DNA of 64,000 bases from Phalacrocorax aristotelis (GCF_949628215.1 NC_134310.1:12041401-12105400); one strand, 5' to 3'; counted from the stretch's first letter, positions 47,636 through 59,747 are shown. Translations and numbers: made by a program. Notes: generated from the sequence alone by a model not told the origin.

Positions 47636-47731
47636 CTGTTTAAATGTGCGAAGTCTGTCCAGTGTTTTCTGTCGTTCCTGACTAACCCAGGAGCTCTTTC
47701 TTTCCTCTTCATCTTGTAGGTGATCTCGCTT
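47636..47731 (-). CDS. JMY: JMY coding exon (coiled-coil end)
   Basis: A 96-nt, 32-codon phase-0 exon. Acceptor ATTTTCTCAG|AAG, donor AAACAG|GTAAAG. It encodes KRDHLQDEEERKSSWVSQER followed by QKTLDRLRTFKQ, the charged helical segment before the proline-rich linker. It is too short to stand out as an open frame and is identified by sequence and phase. Confidence 0.94.
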
Positions 47732-49438
47732 CTGAGAAAATATATGGAAAACATGTAAATATTACATCCAATACTATAGTTAGCATCATAAAAATAAATT
47801 AATTAAAGCAACTCTTCTACTAATTGTTAGGAATTACCTAACAATCTACTTCTCAAATAAACATGTTTCTGACCTTCAAAACTTTGCCTTTGTCTTCCCC
47901 TTAAAAATATATTATGCATTTCATATTTTATAACCTTGAAGAAATACAAAGCTCAATAAATAAAGATTTCAATCTGGAATTGGAGTACTTGAAGACTAGA
48001 ACTTGTTACCTTGAAAGATGATAAATAAATAGAGATGTAACAGAACACTATACTGAAAAAAAAATCTCATAAATTTAAACTTGTATAAATTAACCAGACA
48101 GCAAACCAGTATCCATTTTCTCTCATTCCAAAAACAAAATGACAGTTCAAATTGCAAGGCTGCACATTTAAAACAAGTCATATTAAAATTTTTTACAGTG
48201 AAAGAAATCACAGAACTCAATGCCACAAAGTTTTGAAGCCAATATTGAGCAAATTAAGTAAACATTTTCATTATAATTTACATTAGTACACTAAAGTTTT
48301 GTATTTAATTAACTTAAGCTGTCATTATTTAATCCAACTTGATTTTCTGTAATCTTTAAATAAAGGTTTGAAGCTCTTCCTTGCAGCTAAGACAGTTATA
48401 TTTTTTCTTGTTCGGGGATCTTACCTCAGTGAAAAAACACATTTGGATCCACCTCCTTTATATAGTCATCCATTTTCACAAAACTTCAGCAAAGTTACTA
48501 CATCTTTGAAACAAAACACTACACTTCAGTCAAATTTATTGAAAGTGGGCACTAGTTATCACATCGCAAAAGTCACTGTATACATAAGTTCAGAAGTTGT
48601 CAGGAAAAGTGATAGAACAGGTGACTATGAAGCAAACCTCCTGAGCAGAAACAGCAGCTTTAATTCTTAAAAGACTCACAGCATTAAGTATTACTTTTAA
48701 AAGATGATGATCATCATCATTAAAAAAAGTTATGTCCTTTATAAAGGGCCAAGTCCTGTGATTTCAAGGGAGATAAGTATAGATGCATTAGGGAGAGGAA
48801 GAGAAGGACATGTCTGAAAAGTGTCAGTGATCTTTATTAAATATTGATAATATATCAGCTCCCAAGACCTAGCCCAGTATTTGAATATTCTTTAAGATAA
48901 AGTCTATCACTAGATAAAGTCTAACACAATAGTCAGACTAGCTAACCTATTCTCTGTGATGAGACTGTGCAGAGAATCATGGAGCATACAGCTAGAAATA
49001 CATACTTTATACAACAGAATTCAAGCATTTTCTTTTGTAAAGAAAAGAACCAACAAGCTTATTAAGATTCAAGAATAAATGTGCATGGTTTCTTTACTCA
49101 TTTCAGCATATTTGACACTGTACTCAGAGATGTCTGGAATCGTCTATGTGCACATGATAACAAACTGCATGCAGCCTAACCCTAGCAATAATCACTTAGA
49201 CTGTGAACCTAGTATTAATGAACTGTTTTATTTGCTTGGGTTTAATGTCATCCTAACACAGCTATATACTCCCCCTTACCAGCATAATATGATACAGAAA
49301 TCCATGGTCCAAAGGTCAAGGATGCACACCATCTTTTTAAAACAGCTCTCACTCCAAATGTTCTACTAATTAATGTATAATGAGGAATGCAAGCTATTAA
49401 CTAAAGGCTAAACTCAACAGCAGGAAACTCAAACTTAC
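47732..49438 (-). other. JMY: JMY intron
   Basis: AT-rich intron. A 16-bp perfect palindrome GATGATGATCATCATC lies at 48703-48718. No exon or repeat family recognised. Confidence 0.8.
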
Positions 49439-49525
49439 TAGCTGAACAGTATGGTGCATTTTGTATTCCTCCTCACTCTGGTGATGTTGCTGGATCTTTT
49501 CATTATGCTTTGCAATACAGATCTC
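49439..49525 (-). CDS. JMY: JMY coding exon (coiled coil)
   Basis: An 87-nt, 29-codon phase-0 exon. Acceptor GTCTCTACAG|GAG, donor CAGCTA|GTAAGT. It encodes EICIAKHNEKIQQHHQSEEE then YKMHHTVQL, joining KK from the upstream exon and KRD of the downstream exon exactly as in vertebrate JMY. Confidence 0.94.
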
Positions 49526-50845
49526 CTGTAGAGACATAAAATGTTATCTATAAAATATAAATTTCAAATATCAATTTACAGTGTATGATGTCACATTTAG
49601 CAAACAGCACTAAGAGTAAAATAAAAATTACAAAGCCCATCTCAGACAAGCTAATTTAACTTACAGGAAAACCATAAAATGGAAACAAAACCAAGACAAA
49701 CAAACCCAAACCTATTACTTTTAACTGGCAAAAGAATATACACAAGTAACAGCTGCTTGAACAGTTTATTCTACAATACCAGTACAAAAGTGGCAAGAAA
49801 TACCAATTTGTCAAATACTTCAGAAAACTGTTGTGCAACTCCATGTATTTGTATACATGGATAATAACTAACTCTCAAATATGCTATGTATTTCTGTTTA
49901 AGTGACTAGGCAGCTTCCCATTTACAAGTGTCAGTTCATCTTTTGCATGTACAATTTTCAAGCACAAACATTAATAAACTTGTTAAAATTTTATGCATGC
50001 ACAAGCAGGTTCGCTTATTATACCAAGGTCATGCCTGTAATGTCTGGTTTAAAAACAAGCATGTATTACATTGCCTGCAAATAAGAACAGGTTAAAAAGA
50101 AAACAGGACATGTTACAAGGGATGACAGGAAGAAGAGTGACACTCAAAGTTAAGATAGGTTCTATAAAAAAGAACTGAATTAAGTATCAGTTGCAAAGAA
50201 AAGGCATATGCAGGAATTTATAGTAGCAAAGAGACAGACAAGCTCATAGGACCGAGGGCCAAGAAATCAGACAGTATGGGCAATGAAATTAAGCCCGGTA
50301 CAAGCACCAGACAGAACTAGAACAAGGTCAGATGTGCAGTTAGAAACAGGACTCATGGCTGTGTAAGAGAGGGCAATGTTAGGAAACAGTTTGAAGCATG
50401 ACTACAGCTAGAAAACCAAAATGATGGGCTTTCCCAGCATCAGTCAGCTTGATTTACTGGGTAGAGCCAGACAGGAGCTTTGCTGTTGCAAGCATTGCTT
50501 GGAGCAGCTGATGGAGTATCAACCATCAAGCAAGATACTACAGTAGTGGCAGAAAGACACAAAAACCAAGGAGGGGAGGGATTAAAAAGCCCACAGTTTT
50601 GGACACTGGGAACTGCAGAAAAAGCTACGTTCTCTTAAAAGCTATGGATGTACTGTGATCAGGGTTCCTGTAAAGGAAAAAAATACCATGCTGTCTGGAA
50701 TGTTTCTAAAGAGTAAGACCATCAATTTTGCTACTGTATACAGGTAATGCTCCAACAAGACCACAAGTTTCTGTAGAAACTGTCCCAGCTTCATCAGAAG
50801 GGAGTGTGTGTATATCTCTATATATATATAAACTCTGCTGGGTTG
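49526..50845 (-). other. JMY: JMY intron, 5' of the CR1 cluster
   Basis: Part of a 14-kb intron between the exons at 49439 and 63605. A short (TA) run lies at about 50815-50830. Nothing else recognised. Confidence 0.6.
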
Positions 50846-52556
50846 AGAAGGTCAAAGAAAGCATACCTCCCCCAATGAGAAAGACTGGCAAATTGGTAAC
50901 AGTGGATGAGGAGAAGGCTGAGGTACTCAACAACTTCTTTGCCTCAGTCTTCACTGGCAATCTCTCTTCCTACACCTCTCAAGTGGATGGACCTCAAGGC
51001 AGGGACTGGGTGAGCAAAGTCCCTCCCACTGTAAGAGAAGATCAGGGTTGTGACCACCTGAGGAACCTTCACATACACAAGTCTATGGGACCTGATGAGT
51101 CCTGAGGAGCTGGCTGATGCAGTTACCAAGCCACTCTCCATGATATTTGAAAAGTTCTGGCAGTAAGACAAAGTCCTGGGGACTGGAAGAAGGGAAACAT
51201 TGTGCCCATTTTTAAGAAGGGTAGAAAGGAGGACCCTCAGAACTACCGTCCTGTCAGCCTCACCTCTGTGCCTGGGAAGATCATGGAACAGATCCTCCTA
51301 GAAGCTATGCTAATGCACATGGAGGACAGGGAGGGGATTCAAGGCAGCCAGCATGGCTTCACCAAGGGCAAGTCCTGCCTGACCAACCTAGTGGCCTTCT
51401 ATGGTGAAATGACTACATCAGTGGATGTGGGAAGAGCTACGGATGTAATCTATCTAGACTTCTGTAAGGCCTTTGACACAGTCCCCCACAACACCCTTCT
51501 CTCTAAATTGAAGAGATTTGATAGGTGAACTGTTCTTGGCTGGATGGTCACATCCAGAGAGTAGTGGTTAATGGCTCGATGTCCAGATGGAGATCAGTGA
51601 CCAGTGGTGTCCCTCAGGGGTCTGTACTGGGACCAGTACTGTTGAATATCTTCATCAGTGACATAGACTGTGGGATCGAGTGCACCCTCAACACGTTTGC
51701 AGATGACACCAAGCTGAGTGGTACAGTTGACACTCCAGAAGGATGGGATGCCATCCAGAGGGACCTGGACAAGCTTGAAAAGTGGGCCCATGTGAACCTC
51801 ATGAGGTTCAACAAGGCCAAGTGCAAGGTCCTGCACCTGGGGCAGGGCAACCCCTGATATCAGTATAGGCTGGGGGATGAAGGGATTGAGAGCAGCCCTG
51901 CAGAGAAGGACTTGGGGGTACTGGGGGATGAAAAGCTGGACGTGAGCCAACAATGTGCACTTGCAGCCCACAAAACCAACCATATCCTGGGCTGCATCAA
52001 AAGAAGCATGGCCAGCAGGTTGAGGGAGGCGATTCTCCTCCTCTGCTCCACTCTGGTGAGACCTGAACTGGAGAACTGCATCCAGCTCTGGAGCCCTCAG
52101 CACAGGAAAGACATGGATCTGTTGGAGCAGGTCAGGAGGAAGGCCACAAAAATGGTCTGAGGGCTGGAACACCTCTCCTATGAAGAAAGGCTGAGAGAGT
52201 TGGGCTCCAGGGAGACCTTATTGCAGCCTTTCTATACTTAAAGAGGGCTTACAAGAAAGGTGAGGACCAACTTTTTAACAGTGCCTTTTGGATATGACAA
52301 GGGGTAATGGTTTTAAACTAAAGAAGCATAGATTTAGAGTAGAAATGTTTTACGATGAGGGTGGTGAAACACTGGAACAGGTTGCCCAGAGAGGTGGTAG
52401 ATGCCCCACATCCCTGGAAACATTACGTGTCAGGCTGGATGGGGCTCTGAGCAACCTGATCTAGTTGAAGATGTCCCTGCTCACTGCAGGGGAGTTAGAA
52501 CTAGATGACCTTTAAGGTCCCTTCCAACCCAAACTATTCTATTCAATGATTTTATG
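50846..52556 (+). mobile_element. CR1 LINE, 5'-truncated, with broken reverse transcriptase
   Basis: From about 50846 ORF2 reads EEKAEVLNNFFASVFTGN, then after frame breaks [34 protein letters not shown] and [14 protein letters not shown] (51202-51528), then [13 protein letters not shown] and an intact FADDTKL (51525-51857), then CR1 C-terminal blocks to about 52420. The 3' end CCTTCCAACCCAAACTATTCT falls near 52535. Antisense to JMY. At least three frameshifts make it inactive. Confidence 0.92.
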
Positions 52557-52993
52557 TTTGTTTGTGGGGTTTTTTCCTTGATGAAAAGAGTTTAATATAG
52601 CTGGAAAAGTTAATCCATTTAATTTGCAACTGAAAAATTACAAACTACTTAATTTCTGCGTCTTGAAGACAGCAATAATTTTTGAACATTATTAGAGAAT
52701 CTGAAAGGCTTATTGTAATACTACTACTGATTTACCTTTGTAGTTTATTCTCTATTTACATGTTAAGTTAGATTAAAAGAATGTTTAAGGTAACAAGAAA
52801 AACCATATGTTAGGTTTGGTTTTGTGGATTTTTTTATTTGTTTTTGGTATTACTTGGGGGACACACTCTTCTGAAACATTTTCTCTTTAGCATCAATATT
52901 TGAATCCTTCTGATTAAGAGCAATAATGAAGGATATTTTAAGCATGTAAAGAAAGAGGGTAAACCAGACCAAAACATATTTGGTGCTGACTTT
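52557..52993. other. Intronic spacer between inverted CR1s
   Basis: About 440 bp of AT-rich DNA separating two CR1 3' ends. No feature recognised. Confidence 0.6.
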
Positions 52994-53573
52994 CATAGAA
53001 TCATTTAGGTTGGAAAAGACCTTTAAGACCATTGAGTCCAACCATAAACCTAACACTGCCAAGTCCACCACTAAACCATCTCCCTAAGCACCACATCTAC
53101 ACGTCTTTTAAATACCTCCAGGGATGGTGACTCAACCGCTTCCCTGGGCAGCCTGTTCCAATGTTTGATAATCCTTTTGGTGAAGAAATTTTTCCTAATA
53201 GCCAGTCTCAACCTCCCCTGGTGCAGCTTGAGGCCATTTCCTCTCATCCTATCGCTTGTTACTAGGGAGAAGAGTCCAACACCCACCTCACTGCAACCTC
53301 CTTTCAGGTAGTTGTAGAGAGCCATAAAGTCTCCCCTCAGCCTCCTCCAGGCTAAACAGCCCCAGTTCCCTCAGCTGCTCCTCATAGGACTTGTTCTCTA
53401 GACCTTTCACCAGCTTTGTTGCTCTTCTTTGGACATGCTCCAGCAACTCTATGTCCTTCTTGTACTGAGGGGCCCAAAACTGAACACAGTATTTGAGGTG
53501 CAGCCTCACCAGTACTGAGTACAGGGGGATGATCACTTCCCTAGTCCTGCTGGCCACACTATTCCTGATACAA
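52994..53573 (-). mobile_element. CR1 LINE 3' portion
   Basis: Reads on the - strand: ORF2 C-terminal blocks [40 protein letters not shown] and [20 protein letters not shown], then the 3' terminus whose complement is CATAGAATCATTTAGGTTGG near 52995. It is 5'-truncated at about 53573 and related to the CR1 at 19 kb more closely than to its neighbour. Confidence 0.92.
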
Positions 53574-54698
53574 TACCTCTTTGCACTAATGAAGAAACAA
53601 CCTACTTTAATGTAATTAAGTCTCTATAACTTGAAATAATAAAAAAGACTAGGAGGGGCTGAAAACATGTTGCAGCACATCTGAATTTTCTTAACTAATT
53701 ACAGAAATGGTTAAAAAAAAAAGGTTGCAATTTCATAGGGACAAATATGGGGTTCTACCTGTAGACAAGATTAAGTGACTGCAAACAAAGGATGAAGAAA
53801 AAATAACTAGGTAGCAACATTAAAAAAAAATTATTTGGATGATTATGGCAGATGACAAGCTGAACATAAACCAACAAACTCATATTCTGGCAAAAAAAGA
53901 AATCATAATTGGGTGTATGAGCAGAAACACAGCCTGCCACACATGTGAATTAATCCTTCCTTCTCAGCGCTGGGAAAGCAGGAGTATTATGTCCAGTCAG
54001 AGACAAAGTTCAAGAAAGATGTTGACCAACTGTATAGAATTCAGACAACATCAAGAAGTAATGTTCATTTATCTTTTAATCTCCTGACTGATTTCTGTAG
54101 TATCAAATTGTACTTCTATTGAAAGGACAGAAAGGAAGAGCTGAGCAACCATTTCAACCCTCATCACTGGATACACTACCATGTTTAAGACTAGTTATGT
54201 GAAGTATATGTACAAGAGATCTGTATTAGTATTATATTTAATTCCAGTGAGTCTTGCTTTCAGATTGAAAAGCATCTCAAGTAAAATCTTAGCTTCTCAT
54301 TTAGTAAGCTCAGTATGTGCAGAGACCATATTTTATTATAAGCATTCTATGTAGTTATGACCTTATATTATAATAATAACAATAATCAAGCACACCAAGT
54401 AACCCTACATCAGCTGTCACTGCAACTAATTAACACCTGTTCTGGTATGGGCTATGCTTTAAACTGTGGGCTTGAAAAGTAGTAAAGGTGTCCTATTAAA
54501 TGGACACAACATGTGAGGAAGCTTCCTAGATCAAAGCATGTGTTATGAACATGCCCGCAAAAGTTTCACCCACCAGTTGCTTCTCCCAGTCTGCTCATGA
54601 TAAGGAATACTTTTCCTGGATGTAAAATAATTTGATTACTTCATAATAATTTTTTTCAAAGATATTTTTCTAGATGCCTTCCACATAATTTATTTTAA
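53574..54698 (-). other. JMY: JMY intron
   Basis: AT-rich intronic sequence up to the target duplication of provirus copy 2. No feature recognised. Confidence 0.6.
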
Positions 54699-54703
54699 CC
54701 TTG

Positions 54704-55905
54704 TGTCATGCTTTTAGCTGGGATAGAGTTAATTTTGTTCACTGTAGTTGGTATAGTGCTGTGTTTTCGACTTACTATGAGAATAATATTGCTAACATGC
54801 TGTCGTGGTTCAGCCTCAGTTGCCAACTAAACACCACGCAGCCGCTCGCTCAATCCCCTCACCCCTGTGGGACGGGGGAGAGAATCGGAAGAGCAAAATA
54901 ACTTGTGGGTTGAGATAAGCACATTTTAATAATTACAATAAAAATAATAATTATAATAATAAAGATTAGGATAATAATAACAATAAAAATATAATAAAAT
55001 GGAAAGGGGTGGGGAAGGAAAATAAAATCAGAAAACAAACGATACAACCGCTCACCACCTGCCGATTGATGCTGTCCATCCCTGAGCCGCGATTGCTTCC
55101 TTCCCCCCCCGGCCAGCTCCTCCCAGTTAACATACTGGGCATGACGTTACATGATGTGGAATATCCCTTTGGTCAGTTTGAATCTGCTCTCTTGGCTGTG
55201 CCCCGTCCCCTCCCAGCTTCTTGTGCACCCGGCAGAGCATGGGAAGCTAGGAAAGTCCTTGACTAGTACAAGCACTACCCAGCAACAACTAAAACATCTG
55301 TGTGTTAGCTCAACATTGTTTTCATGCTAAGTCCAAAGCACAGCACTATGCCAGCTGCAGTGACGAAAATTAACTCTATCCCAACTGAAACCATGACACA
55401 CACTGATGTTTTAGTTGTTGCTAAGTAGTGCTTATACTAGTCAAGGACTTTTCCAGCCTCCCATGCTCTGCCAGATGCAGAAGAAGCCGGGAGGGTATGG
55501 GGCACAGCCAAGACAGCTGATCCAAACTGGCCAAAGTTATATTCCATATCATATGACGTCATGCCCAGTATATTAACTGGGGGGAGCTGGCCAGGGGAAG
55601 CAGCGATTGTGGCTCGGGGACAAGTGGTGTCGGTCAGCAGGTGGTGAGCAGGTGCATCACTTGTTTGCTTTTTTCCCTCCTCCCAAGGTTTCACCTCTTT
55701 CTCTCTCAATTTTTCTTTTAATTATATTATTATTCTTATTATTATTAATATTACTGTTTTATTTTAATTATTAAACTGTTCTTATTTCAACCCACGAATT
55801 TTCTTACTTTGGCCCTTCCGATTCTCTCCCCGATTCCACAGGGGTAGGGGGAGTGAGCGAGCGGCTGTGTGGTATTTAGTTGCTGACTGGGGCTAAACCA
55901 CGACA
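54704..55905 (+). repeat. 5' LTR of copy 2, split by an inverted LTR
   Basis: The LTR is in two pieces, 54704-54800 and 55399-55905, which together match 36368-36950. The second piece has an intact CRE TGACGTCA (55554-55561), an ATT microsatellite and an ATTAAA poly(A) signal. It ends CCACGACA at 55905. Confidence 0.9.
54801..55398 (-). repeat. Solo LTR inserted in reverse inside the copy 2 LTR
   Basis: Begins TGTCGTGG and ends CCATGACA on the + strand, the reverse complement of the ERV-L-like LTR. Flanking 5-mers are CATGC (54796-54800) and CACAC (55399-55403). Copy 1 has CACGC at this LTR position, so both flanks are explained by CpG decay in opposite directions of one CACGC duplication. 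Confidence 0.9.
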
Positions 55906-55974
55906 GTCCTTTTCTGGCACCCACCGTGGGGCACAAAGGGTTTGAGATAATAACAGTTGCTGGTCACAGCATTG

Positions 55975-56617
55975 ATTCACAGAATCACAGAATCCCAGGT
56001 TGGAAGGGACCTCAGGGATCATCTAGTCCAACCTTTCTAGGAAGAGCACAGTCTAGACAAGATGGCCCAGAACCCTGTCCAGACGAATCTTGGAAGTGTC
56101 CAATGTGGCTGAGTCAACCATTTCCCTGGGGAGATTATTCCAATGGTGACTATCCTCAGTGTGAAAAATTTCCTTCTCATGTCCAATCGGAATCTCCCCA
56201 AGAGCAACTTGTGTCCATTACCCCTTGTCCTCTCCGTGGGACTCCTTGTAAAAAGGGAGTCTCCATCTTCTTTGTAGCTACCCCTTAAGTACTGGTACAT
56301 GGTAAGGAAATCCCCTCTAAGCCTCCTTTTCTCAAGGCTGAACAAACCCAGTTCTCCCAGCCTATCCTCGTATGGCAGGCTTCCCAGTCCTTTGATCATC
56401 TTGGTGGCCCTTCTCTGGACCCCTTCCAGCCTGTCCACATTCTTTTTGTATAGCAGGGACCAGAACTGTACACAGTACTCCAGGTGTGGCCTGACAAGCG
56501 CTGAGCAGAGCGGGATAATGACTTCTTTCTCTCTGCTGGTGATGCCCTTTTTGATGCAACCCAGCATCCTGTTGGCCTTCTTGGCTGCAGCAGCACCCTG
56601 TTTGCCCATATTGAGCT
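55975..56617 (-). mobile_element. CR1 LINE inserted in the copy 2 leader
   Basis: Interrupts leader sequence that is continuous in copy 1 (CACAGCATTG | CTCATCTGTT). The + strand starts at a CR1 3' end (CACAGAATCACAGAATCCCA, GGTTGGAAGGGACC), and the - strand encodes the ORF2 C-terminus ([60 protein letters not shown]). 5'-truncated. Boundaries are good to a few bases. Confidence 0.92.
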
Positions 56618-56654
56618 TCATCTGTTCTCAATATTAGTTTATCAGATAGATACT

Positions 56655-57062
56655 ATGCTGATTTTGAAGTACATGTTAAAGATTGGTGTTGGGTTTTGTA
56701 GTTTCCTGTGCTCTGTAGTGATTAGAGATGTTTTGCCTGGGAGATTTGTTATTAAAACACTGGCCTTCAGCTTTGCTGGTTATTTGGGTCTTGCATGGAA
56801 GCCATTTTGTCTAAGGTTAATAAGCAATTTAAGAATATCATCCAGAGATCTGCCCCAAGGCTCCATAGCTATGGGTGGCAGGGTATGTGGGATAGTATGG
56901 GCAAATGCCTAAGACGGTGGGCGCCCCCAGTGTTGTGGGACCCCTGAACAAGTGCAGAATCCTGAAAGATTAGTAGAATATTTGGAGGAAGTATGTTGTC
57001 ACCCTGGCAATTCCAGAGAGATACAAATCACTGCAATGTGCTGGGGCCTGGCCCATGCCTAT
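56655..57062 (+). pseudogene. Hydrophobic ORF of copy 2, frameshifted by deletion
   Basis: Homologue of 37060-37680. The first ~50 codons (MLILKYMLKIGVGFCSF onward) stay open and similar, then the ~0.2-kb deletion puts the rest out of frame. The C-terminal part is still recognisable in DNA and ends at the same TGA (57063-57065) as copy 1. Confidence 0.6.
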
Positions 57063-57065
57063 TGA

Positions 57066-57764
57066 GCCCTGTTTAACACTATTCAGTACCCTCAAGGGGA
57101 AGGGAAGGCCTCTGGATCTAAAAAGACAAAGAAAAGGAAAGCAACAAGCACTACGGCCACTCCAACCCCCAAAACAGATCCTGCAGCCACTCAAACCCCA
57201 ACAACAGGCACTGCAGCTGAATCAGAGAATCAACCCGTGCCAGTATCAGTCGTCCCTGAAGTACATCAAAACAACCAGCAGGTGGATCAGGCTGCCAAGA
57301 TTGAAGTGGCTGAGGTGGATCTGGACTGGCAACATAAGGGTGAATTATTTGTAGCTCGGTGGGCCCATGACACCTCAGGCCATCAAGGGAGAGATGCAAC
57401 ATACAGGTGGGCTCGTGATCAAGGGGTGGACTTGACCATGGACGCTATTGCGCAGGTTATCCACGAATGTGAAATGTGCGCTGCAATCAAGCAAGCGAAG
57501 CGGGTAAAGCCTCTGTGGTATGGGGGACGATGGCTGAAATATAAATATGGGGAGGCCTGGAAAATTGACTATATCACACTCCCACAAACCTGCCAAGGCA
57601 AGTGCCATGTGCTCACAATGGTGGAAGCAACCACCGGCTGGCTGGAAACATATCCCGTACCCCGTGCCGCTGCCTGGAACACTATTCTGGGCCTTGAAAA
57701 ACAAGTCCTGTGGCGACATGGCACCCCAGAGAGAACTGAGTCAGACAATGGGACTAATTTCTGA
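57066..57764 (+). pseudogene. Gag-linker to integrase fusion frame of copy 2
   Basis: The 2.3-kb deletion joins the Lys/Thr/Pro linker after the hydrophobic ORF directly, and in frame, to the integrase N-terminus at about 57255 (PVSV then EVHQNNQQVDQ). The frame runs without a stop from 57066 to TGA 57762-57764. The integrase part keeps the His/Cys zinc region (CEMCAAIKQAK) and the two core Asp residues (KIDYITLPQ, ESDNGTNF). There is no obvious start codon at its beginning, so translation is doubtful. Confidence 0.75.
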
Positions 57765-58214
57765 AAGAACCTCATAGACACCTGGGCCAAAGAGCACAGC
57801 ATTGAGTGGGTGTATCACATCCCCTATCATGCACCAGCCTCTGGGAAAATTGAACGGTACAATGGACTGTTAAAGACTAAATTGAGAGCAATGGGTGGTG
57901 GGACATTTAAACACTGGGATACACATTTAGCAAAGGCCACCTGGTTACTCAACACAAGGGGATCTGCCAATCGAGCTGGCCCTGCCCAATCAGAAGCCTT
58001 ACGTACTGTGGAAGGGGATAGAGTCCCTGTAGTGCACGTAAAAAATATGCTGGGCAAAACAGTCTGGGTTATTCCTGCCTCAGGCAAAGGCAAACTAATT
58101 CGTGGGATTGCGTTTGCTCGAGTACCTGGGTGCACTTGGTGGGTGATGCAGGAGGATGGAGGAGTCCGGTGTGTGCCTCAAGGGGATTTGATTTTGGGTG
58201 AAAACAGCCAATGA
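57765..58214 (+). pseudogene. pol: Integrase C-terminal half, copy 2
   Basis: Continues in the same frame after the TGA. It carries the catalytic Glu (HIPYHAPASGKIERYNG) and a complete C-terminal domain ending GDLILGENSQ with TGA at 58212-58214. This end is shifted in copy 1, so each copy preserves parts the other has lost. Confidence 0.87.
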
Positions 58215-58247
58215 ACTGTATGGTATGCTGTTAATTGCTATATAATT

Positions 58248-58741
58248 GTCGTGGTTTAGCTGGCAAGTCAACCCCACACAGTTACTTGCTCACTCCCCCA
58301 CTGGTGGGATGGGGGGGAAGAATCAGAAGGGTAATGCTCGTGGGTTGAGATAAGAATAGTTTAATAATTCAAATTAAAAAAACAACAACAAACATGCAAC
58401 GGAAAGGAAAATAATGAGATGCACGAAACCCCGGGGTGGGGGGTGGGCGGAGTGGGATGAACCACTGAAACAAGCTGCACACAACACAGCTGCTCACCAC
58501 CCGCTGACCCAACAGCCACACCTCCCCGCGTTGCAACTGCCGCCCTTAATATACTGGTCATGGTGTCACATGGTATAGAATTAACATCCCATTGGCCAGT
58601 CGGGGTCAGCTGCCCCAGCCATAGCCCCGCCTCTCCCAGCCTCCTGCCGACGGGGCAGAGCGCAGGAATATGGAAAGGTCCACGACCACCACAGGCACTG
58701 CAGTGAAGAGAATTAACCCCTTCTGAGCCAAAACCAGCACA
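58248..58741 (-). repeat. Solo LTR, reverse, TSD ATAAT
   Basis: Begins TGTCGTGG and ends CCAGCACA on the + strand; flanked by perfect ATAAT (58243-58247 and 58742-58746). Copy 1 is uninterrupted at this point. It is related to but clearly distinct from the other LTRs here (different U3, shorter), so a different subfamily. Confidence 0.93.
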
Positions 58742-59141
58742 ATAATGTATGTCATCTCATCTGTGGTTGCTATATGTCATATCAATGGTATCATAGTAGT
58801 AATCTCCCAAATTAATGAAAAATGGACTTTGATTGAACCAAGGAAAGTGCAGTGGTGATAGAACAAAGCCTGAGGTCAGTATGCAACAACAGCACACGCA
58901 CTATCTCTCCTGCCTTGAAAAACTGTTACAATAGTTGGAGCCCAAAATCATGGACTAAATGAACATTTGCTGGACATTTGTGCATATCTTACAGACATTT
59001 TACAGGGGTGGTCCATAGTCTAAGGGGATGATAAATGATATCTGTGTATTTTATTAAAGGATGGGAAGGCGGGGTGCTGGTTGTATTGGATAGTATGGGA
59101 CCTGAGCATGATGGAAATGGTATGGAAGAAGGGGTGGATAC

Positions 59142-59747
59142 TGTAATGGTTTTAGCTGGGATAGAGTTAAATTTCTTCACTGTAGCTAGTATAGTGCTGT
59201 GTTTTGGACTTAGTATGAAAATAATGTTGATAACACATTGATGTTTTAGTTGTTGCTAATTAGCGCTTATACTAGTCAAGTACTTTTCCAGCTTCCCATG
59301 CTCTGCCGTGTGCACAAGAAGCTGGGAGGGGAGGGGACACAGCCAAGAGAGCTGATCCAAACTGACCAAAGGGATATTCCTTATCATATGACGTCATGCC
59401 CAGTATATTAACTTGGGGAAGCAGCAATTGCGGCTTGGGGACCAGCGGCATCGGTCGGCAGGTGGTGAGTGGTTGTATCACTTGTTGTTTGGTTTTCCTC
59501 CCTCCTCCAGAAGTTTCACCTCCCTCCCTACCTCTCTCTCTCGTTATTTTCCTTTTCATAATATTATTATTATTATTAGTGTTATTACAGTTTAATTTTA
59601 ATTATTAAATTGTTCTTATTGTTCTTATCTCAACCCACGAGTTTTCTTACTTTGGCCCTTCTGATTCTCACCCCATCCCACAGGGGTTGGGGGAGTGAGC
59701 GAGCGGCTGTGTGGTGCTTAGTTGCTGACTGGGCCGAAACCACTACA
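59142..59747 (+). repeat. 3' LTR of ERV-L-like copy 2
   Basis: Starts TGTAATGG and ends CCACTACA. Intact CRE TGACGTCA (59389-59396), ATT microsatellite at about 59560-59580, ATTAAA near 59605. It is preceded by a purine-rich GGAAGAAGGGGTGGATAC. Confidence 0.92.

Larger units (their letters stand above)
54704..59747 (+). mobile_element. ERV-L-like provirus, copy 2, with nested insertions
   Basis: Flanked by perfect 5-bp duplications CCTTG (54699-54703, 59748-59752). It consists of a split 5' LTR, a drifted Lys-type primer site (55915-55932), an internal region and a 3' LTR (59142-59747). Compared with copy 1 it lacks about 0.2 kb (copy-1 positions ~37206-37415) and about 2.3 kb (~37842-40115, all of capsid, reverse transcriptase and RNase H). 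It carries three later insertions: an LTR at 54801-55398, a CR1 at about 55975-56617 and an LTR at 58248-58741. Antisense within a JMY intron. Confidence 0.93.

Noticed and set aside
48703..48718. Perfect palindrome GATGATGATCATCATC in a JMY intron
   Set aside because: Formed by adjacent short GAT/ATC repeats; simple-sequence origin is sufficient.
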